Of a stretch of 64,000 nt of DNA, positions 51,052-60,904 are shown one piece after another. The DNA is from Paraeggerthella hongkongensis (GTDB lineage Bacteria > Actinomycetota > Coriobacteriia > Coriobacteriales > Eggerthellaceae). Under the pieces are notes generated by a model. That model was not told the origin of the DNA. It did no database searches and saw only the letters and a list, made by a program, of their open reading frames with translations. The stretch lies in assembly GCF_003340345.1 (NCBI RefSeq), contig NZ_PPTQ01000002.1, forward strand, positions 157,967-221,966. Reading direction: 5' to 3'. Every line of letters starts with the position of its first letter. Position 1 is the stretch's first letter. The position numbers and the translations under genes are program-made.

Positions 51052-52389
51052 CTACTCCCCCTCCATCTCGTACAGCAGCGTGTCCGTGATTTTCACGCGC
51101 TTGATCTGCCCCGGCTCGCCCGCCTCCACGTACGTGACGCCGTCCACCTCGGGAGCTTGGCACATGGCGCGGCCGAACAGCTGCCCGTCCTCTTCCACGC
51201 CCTCCACAAGCACGTCCAATTCAAGCCCCACGCGGGCGGCTATGCGCGGACAGCACACCGCGTCCGCAAGGTCGCGCAAGCGCTGCGCGCGGTCGGCCTT
51301 CTCGTCTTCATCCACCTGATCGGGCAAATCATAGGCCTTCGTGCCCTCTTCGCGCGAATACGGGAAGACGCCCACGTAATCGAACAGGCCCTCCTCCACG
51401 AAATCGCACAGATCCTCGAACTGATCGTCGGTTTCTCCGGGGAACCCGGCTATCAAGGTAGTGCGCAGCGTGGCATGGGGAATGCGCGTCCTCACGCGGT
51501 TCGCAAGCGCCTCGAACTCGGCGCGCGAGCCCGAACGATTCATCGCGCGCAAGATGGAGGGATCGACGTGCTGCAACGGGATGTCGAAGTAGTCGCACAC
51601 GTTTTCGTGCGAGGCTACCGCATCGAGCAGCTGATCGGTCAGCCCTTGCGGCTGGATATACATCACGCGGAACCAAGTATGAGAAAACTCTTCGGCCAAA
51701 GCGGAAACCAGCCATGCGAGAGAAGAGGGCTCGTCGAGATCCGCCCCCCATCTGCCAGTGTCCTGAGCGATCAGCACGATCTCGCGAACGCCCCCGGCAA
51801 CCAGCCCGGCTACCTCGGCGCGCACGTCCTCGTACGCGAAGCTGTGGTACCGACCGCGGATGTACGGAATGGTGCAGAAACTGCAGAATCGGTCGCACCC
51901 ATCGGATATCTTCACGTAAGCCGAGACGCTCGTCGGGGCCGTTTGCTTCGCGCAGGCGGCTTCCACCGTATCGAAGCGATCCGATGCAGCGGGTTCTTCG
52001 CCAAGGCCGAGCGCGTCCACGAGAACCTGCGCGATGTCGTCCTCGCGGCTGCACGGAACGAACGCGCGCGCTTCGGTCAGCTCGCCTGCAAGGTCGTCGC
52101 CATAGCGCGCCGGCATGCATCCGGCAACGATGAGCGCGGCTCCCTCGGCCACATTGGGAAGGCCCGCTACATCGAACACGGCCTCGAGGCTTTCCTCGGT
52201 AGCGCTTTGGATGAACGAGCACGTATTGACCACGACGGCGTCCGCGGCGGCAGGGTCGTCCTCCAGCGCGAACCCTGCTTCTGCAAGGCGCGCTTTCATG
52301 TGCGCCGTGTCGACCTCGTTTTTCGCGCACCCGAGCGTAACGAACGCCACGGCGGGAACCGCGGCGTTCGGCTTTGTTGCTGACATCAT
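51052..52389 (-). CDS. rimO: Ribosomal protein S12 methylthiotransferase
   Basis: A 445-residue radical-SAM methylthiotransferase of the RimO branch. The UPF0004 domain starts FVTLGCAKNEVDT, which is RimO-like (MiaB has TFGCQMN). The radical-SAM motif is CDRFCSFC, followed by a TRAM domain. It methylthiolates Asp88 of S12 in E. coli. I chose ATG 52389. It leads into pgsA/cinA. Confidence 0.92.
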   Translation of the reverse strand: MMSATKPNAAVPAVAFVTLGCAKNEVDTAHMKARLAEAGFALEDDPAAADAVVVNTCSFIQSATEESLEAVFDVAGLPNVAEGAALIVAGCMPARYGDDLAGELTEARAFVPCSREDDIAQVLVDALGLGEEPAASDRFDTVEAACAKQTAPTSVSAYVKISDGCDRFCSFCTIPYIRGRYHSFAYEDVRAEVAGLVAGGVREIVLIAQDTGRWGADLDEPSSLAWLVSALAEEFSHTWFRVMYIQPQGLTDQLLDAVASHENVCDYFDIPLQHVDPSILRAMNRSGSRAEFEALANRVRTRIPHATLRTTLIAGFPGETDDQFEDLCDFVEEGLFDYVGVFPYSREEGTKAYDLPDQVDEDEKADRAQRLRDLADAVCCPRIAARVGLELDVLVEGVEEDGQLFGRAMCQAPEVDGVTYVEAGEPGQIKRVKITDTLLYEMEGE

Positions 52390-52405
52390 GATAGGGCTGC
52401 CGTCC

Positions 52406-52903
52406 TTAGCGGTAGTTGACGTACTGAAGGGGCTGGCCGTAGTCCTTCTCTTTAAGGAAGGCGATGACCTCCTGCAAAGCATCGCGGGATGCGGAGCTCA
52501 CGCGCAGCTTGTCGCCCTCGATCTGCACCTTCACCTTGAACTTCTCGGCCTTGATATCCTTGTTGATCTTGCTGGCGGTTTCTTTGTCGATACCTTCGAC
52601 GATAGTGCCCTTCTGGCGTACGCTCTGTCCGGCGGCAGCCTCTGGATCGGCCCACTTGATCGCGCCTAGGTCGATGCCGCGACGAATGATCTTGGACGCG
52701 ATCACGTCAATGACCTGCTTGGCCACGAAGTCGGCAGGAGCCGCAACCGTCATGGTCTTGTTCGCCTTGTCAAGCGTGATCTCGGCACCCGAGTCCTTCA
52801 GGTCGTAGCGCTGCGCAAGTTCCTTCTTCGCCTGCTGAAAGGCGTTGTCGACCTCCTGCATATCAACCGTGGAGACGACGTCAAAGCTAGATTCCTTGGC
52901 CAT
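52406..52903 (-). CDS. yajQ: YajQ-family nucleotide-binding protein
   Basis: A 165-residue YajQ/UPF0234 protein of two ferredoxin-like domains (SSFDVVSTVDMQEVDNAFQQ, KFKVKVQIEGDKLRVSSASRD). Some members bind cyclic di-GMP; no other c-di-GMP gene is in the window. AAAGGACGG precedes the start at 52903. It lies 16 bases upstream of rimO. Confidence 0.92.
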   Translation of the reverse strand: MAKESSFDVVSTVDMQEVDNAFQQAKKELAQRYDLKDSGAEITLDKANKTMTVAAPADFVAKQVIDVIASKIIRRGIDLGAIKWADPEAAAGQSVRQKGTIVEGIDKETASKINKDIKAEKFKVKVQIEGDKLRVSSASRDALQEVIAFLKEKDYGQPLQYVNYR

Positions 52904-52926
52904 GGAGACCGTCCTTTCCGTACAAC

Positions 52927-52950
52927 GCGGCCTGCAAGAGCGCAGGCCGC
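52927..52950 (-). terminator. Hairpin between the rodZ-like gene and yajQ
   Basis: GCGGCCTGC pairs with GCAGGCCGC around a six-base loop. No T-tract; termination is uncertain. Confidence 0.4.
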
Positions 52951-53002
52951 TTGAGTGTTCGCATCGTGACAGCATACCGCATTTCTGCAGGTGCTTGTTC
53001 GT

Positions 53003-54172
53003 TTATTCGGTGGAGGCGCCCGTAGATCCCGTCGCGCCGGTTGCCGTGCTGCTGCTCGATCCGGTGCCCGTCGACGTGCTCGAGCCGGTCGACGCAGCGT
53101 CGGGATGGTCGGCCTTCCATTGCTCGAGGTACGCCTGGAAATCCACCGTGCACTGCGGCATGCCGGACGCATCCTTGCCGTCGAAGCTCACAGTCTTGCC
53201 GTCCACCGTGATGGTCACCGCGTCGACGACCCAGGTGGCAAAGCTCCACGTGCCCGTAACGTCGACGGTTTCGGTTACCGGACCGGTGATCATCTGGGGC
53301 GTTTGGGTCCCGTCAGCCGTTATGACCGCGTACACTTCCTTCCCGGTTGCAACCTTGTACTCGACGGTCACCTTCGTGGGAGCGGTTTCCACCGGCTTCG
53401 CCTCTTGCGGCGGCGCCGTTTCCTGCCCGCCGTTCGATCCCTCTCCGCTTTGCGTCGTGTCCGTCACGCCGGTAATGGGCACCTTCGGCGCGTCGTCGGT
53501 GCTGCCTCCCTTGCCGCCGAACGCCAGCACGAGAACCAGGACCAGCAGAATCAGGATGACGCCGCCCGCAATGATGAAGGGAAGCTTCGATTGCACGGCA
53601 TTGGGGGCCTTGGGGCCGGCATAGAAATTCGTGTAGTGCCCGTTCGGAAGCGCCGCGTGCCTGCTTGGATGCGTGCGATCCTCTGAGTACAGACGCCCAG
53701 GTGCGCCGGCGCGCGAACCGTAATCGCGCACGTATTCGCGGCGATCGTCGTACATCGTGCGCCCGAGCGCGTTCTGGCGCGGCGGGCGTTCGGCCTCTTG
53801 CTGGGCGGCGCGCTCGCGCGGGCGGACCGGTCCGTTACCGCTGCCCGACGAGCTTCCTGCGCGGCGCGACGCCGCGCCCATGTCGAAGCGTGCGCCGGTT
53901 TTCGTCTCGGTGCGCACGCGTCCTACCTGATAAGCGTACGCCTCGTCCAGGTACATGCGCGTCATTTCGGTGGGATTGAGCCCCACGAGGCGCGCGTAAG
54001 CGTTCACCATGTTGCGCGCGTAACCGCGCGGAGGCATGCGCGAGAAGTCGTTCTCCTCGATCGCACGCAAGATGTCGGGCCTGATGCGCAGCCGGCGCGC
54101 GGCCGTGGCCAGATCGTAGCCTTTGCGCTCGCGCGCCTCGCGCAGAATCATCCCGAAATTAACCTGAGCCAT
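53003..54172 (-). CDS. rodZ: RodZ-like helix-turn-helix membrane protein
   Basis: A 389-residue protein. An N-terminal HTH-25 domain (about 1-75: GMILREARERKGYDLATAA, PRGYARNMVNAYARLVGLNP) is followed by a Gly/Arg-rich linker, one membrane helix (about 200-222) and an outer domain with DUF4115-like strands. A Ser/Thr/Gly-rich tail ends it. The architecture matches RodZ, which links MreB to the elongasome, although mreB is not in the window. It starts four bases after ftsK, as in many actinobacteria. Confidence 0.83.
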   Translation of the reverse strand: MAQVNFGMILREARERKGYDLATAARRLRIRPDILRAIEENDFSRMPPRGYARNMVNAYARLVGLNPTEMTRMYLDEAYAYQVGRVRTETKTGARFDMGAASRRAGSSSGSGNGPVRPRERAAQQEAERPPRQNALGRTMYDDRREYVRDYGSRAGAPGRLYSEDRTHPSRHAALPNGHYTNFYAGPKAPNAVQSKLPFIIAGGVILILLVLVLVLAFGGKGGSTDDAPKVPITGVTDTTQSGEGSNGGQETAPPQEAKPVETAPTKVTVEYKVATGKEVYAVITADGTQTPQMITGPVTETVDVTGTWSFATWVVDAVTITVDGKTVSFDGKDASGMPQCTVDFQAYLEQWKADHPDAASTGSSTSTGTGSSSSTATGATGSTGASTE

Positions 54173-54176
54173 CCTG

Positions 54177-56708
54177 TTACTCCTCCGGACCCGACGCGTC
54201 GTTCGCTTCGAACGCCTTCAGCGTTTCGAGCTCCATGGCGTCTACCAGCACTTCGCGGGGCTTGCTGCCGTTCGGCGGCCCCACGACGCCTTTTTCCTCC
54301 AGCATGTCCATTATACGGCCAGCGCGCGAATAACCCACCTTGAGACGGCGCTGGATGTTCGACGTGGATCCCAGGCCGCTCGACACCACGATGTCTGCGG
54401 CCTCCCAGATGAGCGGATCGTCCGAAAGCCCCGAACCGCCGCTGCCGTCGGGCTGCGAAGCGCCCAAGGTGATGAGGTTCGTTTGCAGGATCTCGGAATG
54501 GTACTCGGGCTCGCCCTGCTCTTTGAGCATGTCTACCACGGCGTTGATCTCGTCCTCCGAGACGTAGCAGCCTTGGATTCGCTGGGGCTTGGCGTACTCG
54601 GGCTTCGACAGCAAAAGGTCGCCCAAGCCGATCAGGTTCTCGGCTCCGGGCGTGTCCAGCACCACGCGGCTGTCGATGCCCGACGCCACGTTGAACGCGA
54701 TGCGGTTCGTGATGTTCGCCTTGATGAGGCCCGTGACCACGTTCGTGGACGGACGCTGCGTGGCCACGATCAGGTGGATGCCCGCCGCGCGCGCCAGCTG
54801 TGCGATGCGGCTGATGGAGAATTCCACCTCTTTGCCCACGTTCATCATGAGGTCGGCAAGCTCGTCGATGATGATCACGATGTAAGGCAGTTCGCCGCCC
54901 AGGTCGTTGGCGGGAGGCTCTTCTCCGGCGTCCGCAGCGCGCTCGGCCTCGGCCTGCGCCGCTTGCACCTTGGCGTTGTACTGCCCGATATTGCGCGCGC
55001 CCACCTTCGAGAACACCTTGAGGCGGCGTTCCATTTCCGCCACGCCCCACGACAGAGCGCTGGCCGCCTCGCGCGGCTCGGTCACCACGGGCACGTACAG
55101 ATGGGGAATGCCGTTGTAGGGCGTGAACTCCACGCGCTTGGGGTCGATCATGATGAAGCGCACTTCAGACGGCGTGGCGCGCATGAGGATGGACATGATC
55201 ATCGCGTTGATGGACACCGATTTGCCCGAACCCGTGGTGCCGCCGATAAGCAGGTGCGGCATCTTGGCCAGGTCGGACACGATGGAGCGTCCTTCCACGT
55301 CCTTGCCGATCACGATCTGGAGCGGCCCGGCAGGCGCGTCCTTGATCACGTCGCCCAGAAGCACGCTTTGGCGGGTTCGGTTCGGAACCTCGATGCCCAC
55401 GTAGTTCGTCCCGGGAATGGGCGCGAAGATGCGCACGCCCGGCGCGGCCAGCGCAAGCGCGATGTCGTCTTCGAGCGCCGTGATGCGGCTCACGCGCACG
55501 CCGGCGGGCAGGTCGACCTTGAACAGCGTGACGGTAGGTCCGGCCACCCAGCCCACCACTTCCGCGAATATCTGGAAGCTCTCGAGCGATTCCTGCAGGC
55601 AGGCCGCCGTCTCCTTCAGCTCGACATCCGACGCCACGTCCTTCTTCGCGTTCTTGGACGTGGCCAGCAGGCTCATGGGAGGAAGCTCGAAGCCGTCTTC
55701 AGGGCGCGGAGCGGCCAACGGCGTGCTCGAACCCGACGAGGGCTTCGGCATGGATGCGGAGGCGTCGGCCTCGCGTTCGTGCTTGCGGCCGAGCTTGCGC
55801 GTAAGCGTCTGAGGAGCCTCCCCTGCCGTATCGGCGGCGGGTTCTACGCGACCGATGGCCTGAGTGGCCAGGGACTGCGAGCCGCGACGAGCCTTCGAGG
55901 GCCGCTCCTTTTCGGCTTTCTTGCCCTTGGGCAGCACGTTGGTGGCCCCTTGCGAGAATGCGTCGCCCATCGTGGGAACGACGGGGATCTTCGAGCTTGC
56001 CGAACGCTTGACGCGCGCGAAGGGCGGTGCAGCCAGCACGTCGTCGTCGCCCTCCCCCGCTGCTGCCGCGCGCGCGTCCTGCACGCGCTCGATGAGCTTG
56101 GAAAGGGAGAAGCCGATGACGATCAGCCCGGCCAGGATGACGCCGAGCATGATAATGCACGATATGACCTGGCCGAACAGACGAAGGCCGACCCAGGCGA
56201 TGCCGGCGCCCACGTATCCGCCGCGCGAAACGAGCTCGGCCTCGACGAACAGGCGATCGACGGCATCAGGAGCCGATTCGGGCGTGAACAGGGCAAGCAG
56301 CACGAGCACCGCCACGAATATCATGACCAGCCCTACCGTCACCCGCAAGGGAACGCGCTCGCGCTCGAATCGAGCTAGAAAGCTTGCCCCTACGACCAGC
56401 AGGAAGAACGGCAGGATGTAGGCGCCTAGGCCCAGCAGCAGATGCAGCGCGCTCGAAACGAACGAAGTCACCACCGCGTCGGAGGGCAGAACGGCCGTCA
56501 CGAACAAGACGATGCCCGCGATGGCGAACGCGACGCCGGTGATGTCGCGGCGCACGCGATCGTCGAACAAGCGCTGCTCGTCGGCCGCCGCCTTCGCGCG
56601 GCTCGAAGAGCTCTTGCCGCCGCGCTTCTCCGCAGGCGAAGCGGCACGTCCCTTGGACTTCGAGGCCGCTGCCTTAGATTTCGATGTGGTTGATGAGTTC
56701 CGGGCCAC
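54177..56708 (-). CDS. ftsK: DNA translocase FtsK/SpoIIIE
   Basis: An 843-residue translocase: four N-terminal helices (about 55-195), a disordered linker, the motor domains with Walker A IGGTTGSGKSVS and Walker B IVIIIDELADLMM, and a C-terminal gamma winged helix (STSNIQRRLKVGYSRAGRIMD). It moves chromosomal DNA at the division septum. It starts with GTG after AAGGAG. The transcript may begin near 56795, where TATAAT occurs on the minus strand. Confidence 0.95.
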   Translation of the reverse strand: MARNSSTTSKSKAAASKSKGRAASPAEKRGGKSSSSRAKAAADEQRLFDDRVRRDITGVAFAIAGIVLFVTAVLPSDAVVTSFVSSALHLLLGLGAYILPFFLLVVGASFLARFERERVPLRVTVGLVMIFVAVLVLLALFTPESAPDAVDRLFVEAELVSRGGYVGAGIAWVGLRLFGQVISCIIMLGVILAGLIVIGFSLSKLIERVQDARAAAAGEGDDDVLAAPPFARVKRSASSKIPVVPTMGDAFSQGATNVLPKGKKAEKERPSKARRGSQSLATQAIGRVEPAADTAGEAPQTLTRKLGRKHEREADASASMPKPSSGSSTPLAAPRPEDGFELPPMSLLATSKNAKKDVASDVELKETAACLQESLESFQIFAEVVGWVAGPTVTLFKVDLPAGVRVSRITALEDDIALALAAPGVRIFAPIPGTNYVGIEVPNRTRQSVLLGDVIKDAPAGPLQIVIGKDVEGRSIVSDLAKMPHLLIGGTTGSGKSVSINAMIMSILMRATPSEVRFIMIDPKRVEFTPYNGIPHLYVPVVTEPREAASALSWGVAEMERRLKVFSKVGARNIGQYNAKVQAAQAEAERAADAGEEPPANDLGGELPYIVIIIDELADLMMNVGKEVEFSISRIAQLARAAGIHLIVATQRPSTNVVTGLIKANITNRIAFNVASGIDSRVVLDTPGAENLIGLGDLLLSKPEYAKPQRIQGCYVSEDEINAVVDMLKEQGEPEYHSEILQTNLITLGASQPDGSGGSGLSDDPLIWEAADIVVSSGLGSTSNIQRRLKVGYSRAGRIMDMLEEKGVVGPPNGSKPREVLVDAMELETLKAFEANDASGPEE

Positions 56709-56768
56709 GCCCCGCTCCTTCGTGCTGCATTTGATCTACGTTTGATGAGTTCGTTTTTCGTCGGCGAG

Positions 56769-56797
56769 GGCCGCATGCGCCCAAGGCACATGCGGCC
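56769..56797 (-). terminator. Hairpin between rnj and ftsK
   Basis: GGCCGCATG (56769-56777) pairs with CATGCGGCC (56789-56797), nine bases beyond the rnj stop. No T-tract; it could be a weak terminator or the 5' end structure of the ftsK mRNA. Confidence 0.45.
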
Positions 56798-56805
56798 ATT
56801 ATAGC

Positions 56806-58695
56806 TTAAACCTCCAGCAAATTTACAATTACCATGGGGCGCGTCTTCGTGCGCTCCCACAGCAGCGAAAGGAGCGCGTCGCGCGCGGCCTTCTTGATCT
56901 CTTTAACGCCGCCATCCTTGGAAAGCGCGCGCCCGATGGCGTTCTTCACCGTAGTCTGGGCTTCGCGGACCAGGTAGTCGTCGTCTCCGCCTGTGATGCC
57001 GTGCATCTCGACCTGCACCGCTCCTGCCACGGACTTCTTCTTCCCGGAAACCGCCGCAGCCACGGCGGCGAATCCTTGAGCCGCCAGCGCGCTGCGCTCG
57101 TCGAGCACGCCCTGGGAGGTATCCCCCACCGACAGGCCGTCGACGAACACGATGCCCGACTGCACGATCTCGCCGCGACGGACGCCGCGCGAGGTCAGCT
57201 CGAGGCTTTCTCCGTTTTCGCAGATGAACACGTTCTCGGCGGGCACGCCCGTGGCCTCGGCCAAACGCGCATGCGCACGCAGGTGCGTGGCTTCGCCGTG
57301 CACCGGCATGAACGCCTTGGGCTGCACGATGGACAGCACCAGCTTGAGCTCCTCGGCTCCCGCATGACCGGACACGTGGACGCGCGCACGGCTCTTGTCG
57401 TACACGTCGGCGCCGATCTTCGCCAGGGAGTTGATAACGCGCGTCACTGCCTTCTCGTTGCCGGGCACCGGCGTGGCGGACACGATGACGGTGTCCCCCT
57501 CGTCGATGGAGATGGTGCGATGGTCGCCGTTGGCGATGCGCGCCAGCGCCGAAAGCGGCTCGCCCTGGCTGCCCGTGCACATGATGACCACCTGGTCGGC
57601 CGGGATGCCTTTGAGGTCGTAGGCGTCCACGATGTCGGTGTCGCTGATGTCCAGGTAGCCCAAGCGACGGGCGATGTCGGTGTTTTGGATCATCGAACGG
57701 CCCGTTACCACCACCTTGCGCCCGTTCGCCACGGCCGCGTCGCAGATCTGCTGCATGCGGTGGATGTGGCTGGCGAACGACGCGATGATGACGCGCCCCT
57801 TCGCCTGGGAGATGATCTTCGCCAGTTCTTTGCCCACTTCGGCTTCGGAGGGGGTGAAGTTCGGGTTCTGGGCATTGGTCGAGTCGCTCATCATGAGGTC
57901 CACGCCGATGCCGCTGAACTTCGAGAGCGCGGCGAAGTCGGTGGTCACGCCGTCGATGGGCGTTTGATCCAGCTTGAAGTCGCCCGTGTGCAGCACGTTG
58001 CCGGCCGGACTCTGGAAGAACACGCCCACCGCTCCGGGGATGGAGTGGTTCACGGCAAAGAACTCGGCGGTGAAGCAACCGAGCTTCACCTGGTCGCCCG
58101 GCTTGATCTCCACGAGTCTCGCGTTCTTGATCTTATGCTCTGCGAACTTGCCTTCGATCAGGCCCAGCGTCATCTTCGTGCCGTAGATGGGCACCTGGCG
58201 GTCAAGGTCTTTCATGAGGTACGGCAGCGTGCCGGTGTGGTCCTCGTGACCGTGCGTGATGATGATGCCGCGAAGCTTCTCGGCATTTTGCAGAACGTAC
58301 GTGTAATCGGGCAGGATCAGATCCACGCCCGGATGGTTGTCGTCGGGAAACATCAGGCCGGCGTCGTCGAGTATCATGTCGCCCTTGCATTCGAAGGCCG
58401 TCATGTTCTTGCCGATGGCATCAAGGCCTCCCAGCGGGATGATCTTGAGCGTTGCGGAGCCGTCTTTCTTGGGCGACGAGAAGTTGCGTCGCGAGTTCTG
58501 GTTTCCGGAACCGGGCGCGCGGCGATTGCCGACGCCTTCCTTCGAGAGCTGCGGACGCTGCCGGTCCAGCTTCACGTGCTTGTACGAACGCGTCTTCTCG
58601 CCCGACTGCCCTTGCTGGGGATTGCCGGCTTGGTCCTGTTCGGTTTTGCGCGCACGGCCATTTCCGCGTTGCGCGCGCGGCTTGTTTTCTTCCAT
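56806..58695 (-). CDS. rnj: Ribonuclease J
   Basis: A 629-residue metallo-beta-lactamase/beta-CASP RNase J. The zinc motif is THGHEDHTG, and further metal ligands lie in LHTGDFKLD and in HVSGHAG. A basic, Asn/Gln-rich N-terminal extension of about 80 residues precedes the catalytic core. RNase J is a 5'-exo and endo-nuclease. I prefer ATG 58695 because AAAAGGA precedes it; the frame also has an ATG at 58710. It lies downstream of dapB-dapA, the standard order. Confidence 0.94.
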   Translation of the reverse strand: MEENKPRAQRGNGRARKTEQDQAGNPQQGQSGEKTRSYKHVKLDRQRPQLSKEGVGNRRAPGSGNQNSRRNFSSPKKDGSATLKIIPLGGLDAIGKNMTAFECKGDMILDDAGLMFPDDNHPGVDLILPDYTYVLQNAEKLRGIIITHGHEDHTGTLPYLMKDLDRQVPIYGTKMTLGLIEGKFAEHKIKNARLVEIKPGDQVKLGCFTAEFFAVNHSIPGAVGVFFQSPAGNVLHTGDFKLDQTPIDGVTTDFAALSKFSGIGVDLMMSDSTNAQNPNFTPSEAEVGKELAKIISQAKGRVIIASFASHIHRMQQICDAAVANGRKVVVTGRSMIQNTDIARRLGYLDISDTDIVDAYDLKGIPADQVVIMCTGSQGEPLSALARIANGDHRTISIDEGDTVIVSATPVPGNEKAVTRVINSLAKIGADVYDKSRARVHVSGHAGAEELKLVLSIVQPKAFMPVHGEATHLRAHARLAEATGVPAENVFICENGESLELTSRGVRRGEIVQSGIVFVDGLSVGDTSQGVLDERSALAAQGFAAVAAAVSGKKKSVAGAVQVEMHGITGGDDDYLVREAQTTVKNAIGRALSKDGGVKEIKKAARDALLSLLWERTKTRPMVIVNLLEV

Positions 58696-58737
58696 GTCAT
58701 TCCTTTTCATCGTGCGCGCACGTCAGCGCATACGCAA

Positions 58738-58758
58738 GGAGCCGGGAGACCCGGCTTC
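58738..58758 (-). terminator. Hairpin between dapA and rnj
   Basis: GGAGCCGGG pairs with CCCGGCTTCC (one mismatch, otherwise continuous) around a three-base loop. No T-tract. Possible partial terminator or mRNA-end structure. Confidence 0.35.
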
Positions 58759-58847
58759 CTCGCGCGAAGCCTGAACCAAAACGGCCAGCTTCTACGCTTC
58801 CGCACGTCGCGGCTATGTCAATGCGTCGTGACCGACGCTACATTCCT

Positions 58848-59741
58848 TTATTGCAGTACGCCCGTTTCGCGCATGATCTGCGCCAAACGCTCGGACTGTT
58901 CGGGCGTCGCATCCACCAGGGGAAGACGGACGCCGCCTACCGGGAAATCGAGCAGGCGCAGCGCCTCTTTGACGAGGATCGGGTTCGACGTTTCGAACAG
59001 GCCCGTCATAAGCGGCATGAGGCGGTCGTTGGCGGCCGCCGCCGCTTCCCAATCGCCGGCGGCGCACAGATCGACGATTTCCTTCATGCGAGCAGGCGCC
59101 ACGTTGCCGATCGTCGAGATAACGCCGGCACCGCCCATCTGCATGATGTCGAACGTGGCCGAGTCGTCTCCCGAGTATACGTCGAAGCCTTCGGGGGCAG
59201 CGTCGATGATGGCCTTCACCTGGTCCATCCTGCCCGACGCTTCCTTGACGGCCACCACGTTGTCGAATTCGTTGGCCAGGCGCAGCGTGGTTTCCGCTTC
59301 CATGTTGACCACGCAGCGACCGGGGATGTTGTACAGGATGATGGGCAGCTCCACCGAGCCCGCGATGGCGCGGAAGTGCTGGTAAATGCCCTCTTGCGGC
59401 GGCTTGTTGTAGTACGGGACCACGCACATGAAGCCGTCGACGCCCAAGGCTGCGACGTCGCGTGCGAAGTCGACCGTATCGGCAGTGCAGTTGTCGCCAA
59501 CGTTGGCGATGACGGGGACGCGATCGCCAACGGCCTCGACCACTGCGCTGAACAGCTTCATCTTCTGCGGGTAGAACACGGTCGGGCTCTCGCCCGTGGT
59601 GCCGTTGATGATGAGCGAATCGCTGCCGCCGTCGACCAGGCGCACGGCGAGAGCCTGGGCTTTGTCCAGATCCAGTTCGCGATCCTGATTAAAGGGCGTC
59701 ACCATGGCCGGAATCATGCGACCGAAACGGGGCTGCGACAT
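58848..59741 (-). CDS. dapA: 4-hydroxy-tetrahydrodipicolinate synthase
   Basis: A 297-residue class-I aldolase. The pyruvate-binding segment NGTTGESPT, YYNKPPQEGIYQHF, YNIPGRC and the Schiff-base lysine in VAVKEASG are present. It condenses pyruvate with aspartate semialdehyde in lysine and diaminopimelate synthesis. The start at 59741 has GAGGAG upstream. Confidence 0.94.
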   Translation of the reverse strand: MSQPRFGRMIPAMVTPFNQDRELDLDKAQALAVRLVDGGSDSLIINGTTGESPTVFYPQKMKLFSAVVEAVGDRVPVIANVGDNCTADTVDFARDVAALGVDGFMCVVPYYNKPPQEGIYQHFRAIAGSVELPIILYNIPGRCVVNMEAETTLRLANEFDNVVAVKEASGRMDQVKAIIDAAPEGFDVYSGDDSATFDIMQMGGAGVISTIGNVAPARMKEIVDLCAAGDWEAAAAANDRLMPLMTGLFETSNPILVKEALRLLDFPVGGVRLPLVDATPEQSERLAQIMRETGVLQ

Positions 59742-59833
59742 GCTCGTGCTCCTCACCTTGCTGCAACGCGGCACCGTGCCGCATCGCTGTTCCTACATCA
59801 TGTACAAACCGTCATTATGCCACGACGCAAGCG

Positions 59834-60607
59834 TCATGACATGAAGTTCTCCAAACCTACAATGAGGCCTTCGCGCGCGCCTACGCTGCGGATGCCCAGC
59901 AGCACGCCCGGCATGTACGACGTGCGATCCCACGAATCGTGGCGAATCGTCAGCGTCTGGCCGAGCGAGCCGAACATGACCTCCTGACTTGCCACGTAGC
60001 CCATCGAGCGCACCGCATGCACGGGAACGCCCTCGACGAGCGCGCCGCGCGCGCCCTCCATGCCCTCCATCTCGGTTTCGCGACCCGGAGCCTCGCTTGC
60101 GCGACCGCCGCGAGCTTCCGCGATGATCTGCGCCGTGCGCACGGCCGTTCCCGAAGGAGCGTCCTTCTTGTTGCAGTGATGGAACTCGATGACCTCGGCC
60201 TCCGGGAAATACGGTGCCGCCGCCTTGGCGAACTCCATCATGAGCACGGCGCCCGTCGTGAAGTTCGGAGCGTAGAACAAGCACGCGCCCGGCGCCGCCG
60301 CTGCCGCAAGCTCCTCGAGCACCTGGTTTGACATGCCCGTCGTGCCTACGACGCAGTCAACGCCGGCCGACAGGGCCGCGCGCACGTTGTCGGCCACGAC
60401 GGAAGGCTGCGTGAAGTCCACCAGCACGTCGAACGTCGCGCCTTCGAGCGCTTCGGCAATGCTGGCGAACACGGGCTGCGCAGCGTCGAGGTCCGCTCCG
60501 TGCGGATCGATGCCGCAGACGACTTCCATGTCCTCGGCCTTCCCTACCGCATCCACCACCGCGGTGCCCATCCGACCTGCACAACCCGACACTGCAACCT
60601 TGATCAT
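59834..60607 (-). CDS. dapB: 4-hydroxy-tetrahydrodipicolinate reductase
   Basis: A 257-residue DapB with the N-terminal NAD(P)H motif SGCAGRMG and the family signature EFHHCNKKDAPSGTA with its catalytic Lys and His. It reduces the product of DapA. The start at 60607 has GGAAGAAC upstream. It is 92 bases ahead of dapA. Confidence 0.94.
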   Translation of the reverse strand: MIKVAVSGCAGRMGTAVVDAVGKAEDMEVVCGIDPHGADLDAAQPVFASIAEALEGATFDVLVDFTQPSVVADNVRAALSAGVDCVVGTTGMSNQVLEELAAAAAPGACLFYAPNFTTGAVLMMEFAKAAAPYFPEAEVIEFHHCNKKDAPSGTAVRTAQIIAEARGGRASEAPGRETEMEGMEGARGALVEGVPVHAVRSMGYVASQEVMFGSLGQTLTIRHDSWDRTSYMPGVLLGIRSVGAREGLIVGLENFMS

Positions 60608-60777
60608 GTTCTTCCTTTCGTCTTTTGTTTGCAGCATAGTACCACGAGCCGGAAAGGAACGGCGCTGCATCGGCGCATCGGGGCTTCGGCGGCGGGATCG
60701 GGCGGCGTTCGCACATGAAGCCCATCAGCGGCAGAACGCCCTGCGTGGTCCCTGCGGGGCGGTTTCGCGCCCAAATC

Positions 60778-60804
60778 TCCGGAAGCGGCCCTACCGCTTC
60801 CGGA
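60778..60804 (-). terminator. Second terminator after pnp
   Basis: TCCGGAAGCGG pairs exactly with CCGCTTCCGGA around a five-base loop. On the minus strand GATTTGG follows. It backs up the hairpin at 60813-60848. Confidence 0.55.
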
Positions 60805-60812
60805 GAAACGAA

Positions 60813-60848
60813 ACGGGCGCCGACAACCGCAGGGTCGTCGGCGCCCGT
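60813..60848 (-). terminator. Main terminator after pnp
   Basis: A perfect 12-bp stem (ACGGGCGCCGAC, 60813-60824, with 60837-60848). On the minus strand TTCGTTTC follows. Confidence 0.75.
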
Positions 60849-60904
60849 CGTCAAACGAAAACGCTCGAACTCGAAAAACCGCTTCGGCAGCCTTTCCCGA
60901 GAGA

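Larger units (their letters stand above)
60608..60904 (-). other. Region between pnp and dapB
   Basis: About 297 bases with two terminators after pnp (60778-60848) and, beyond them, the presumed dapB promoter. GGTACTATGC near 60638 on the minus strand is a possible -10 (TACTAT). No gene was found. Confidence 0.35.
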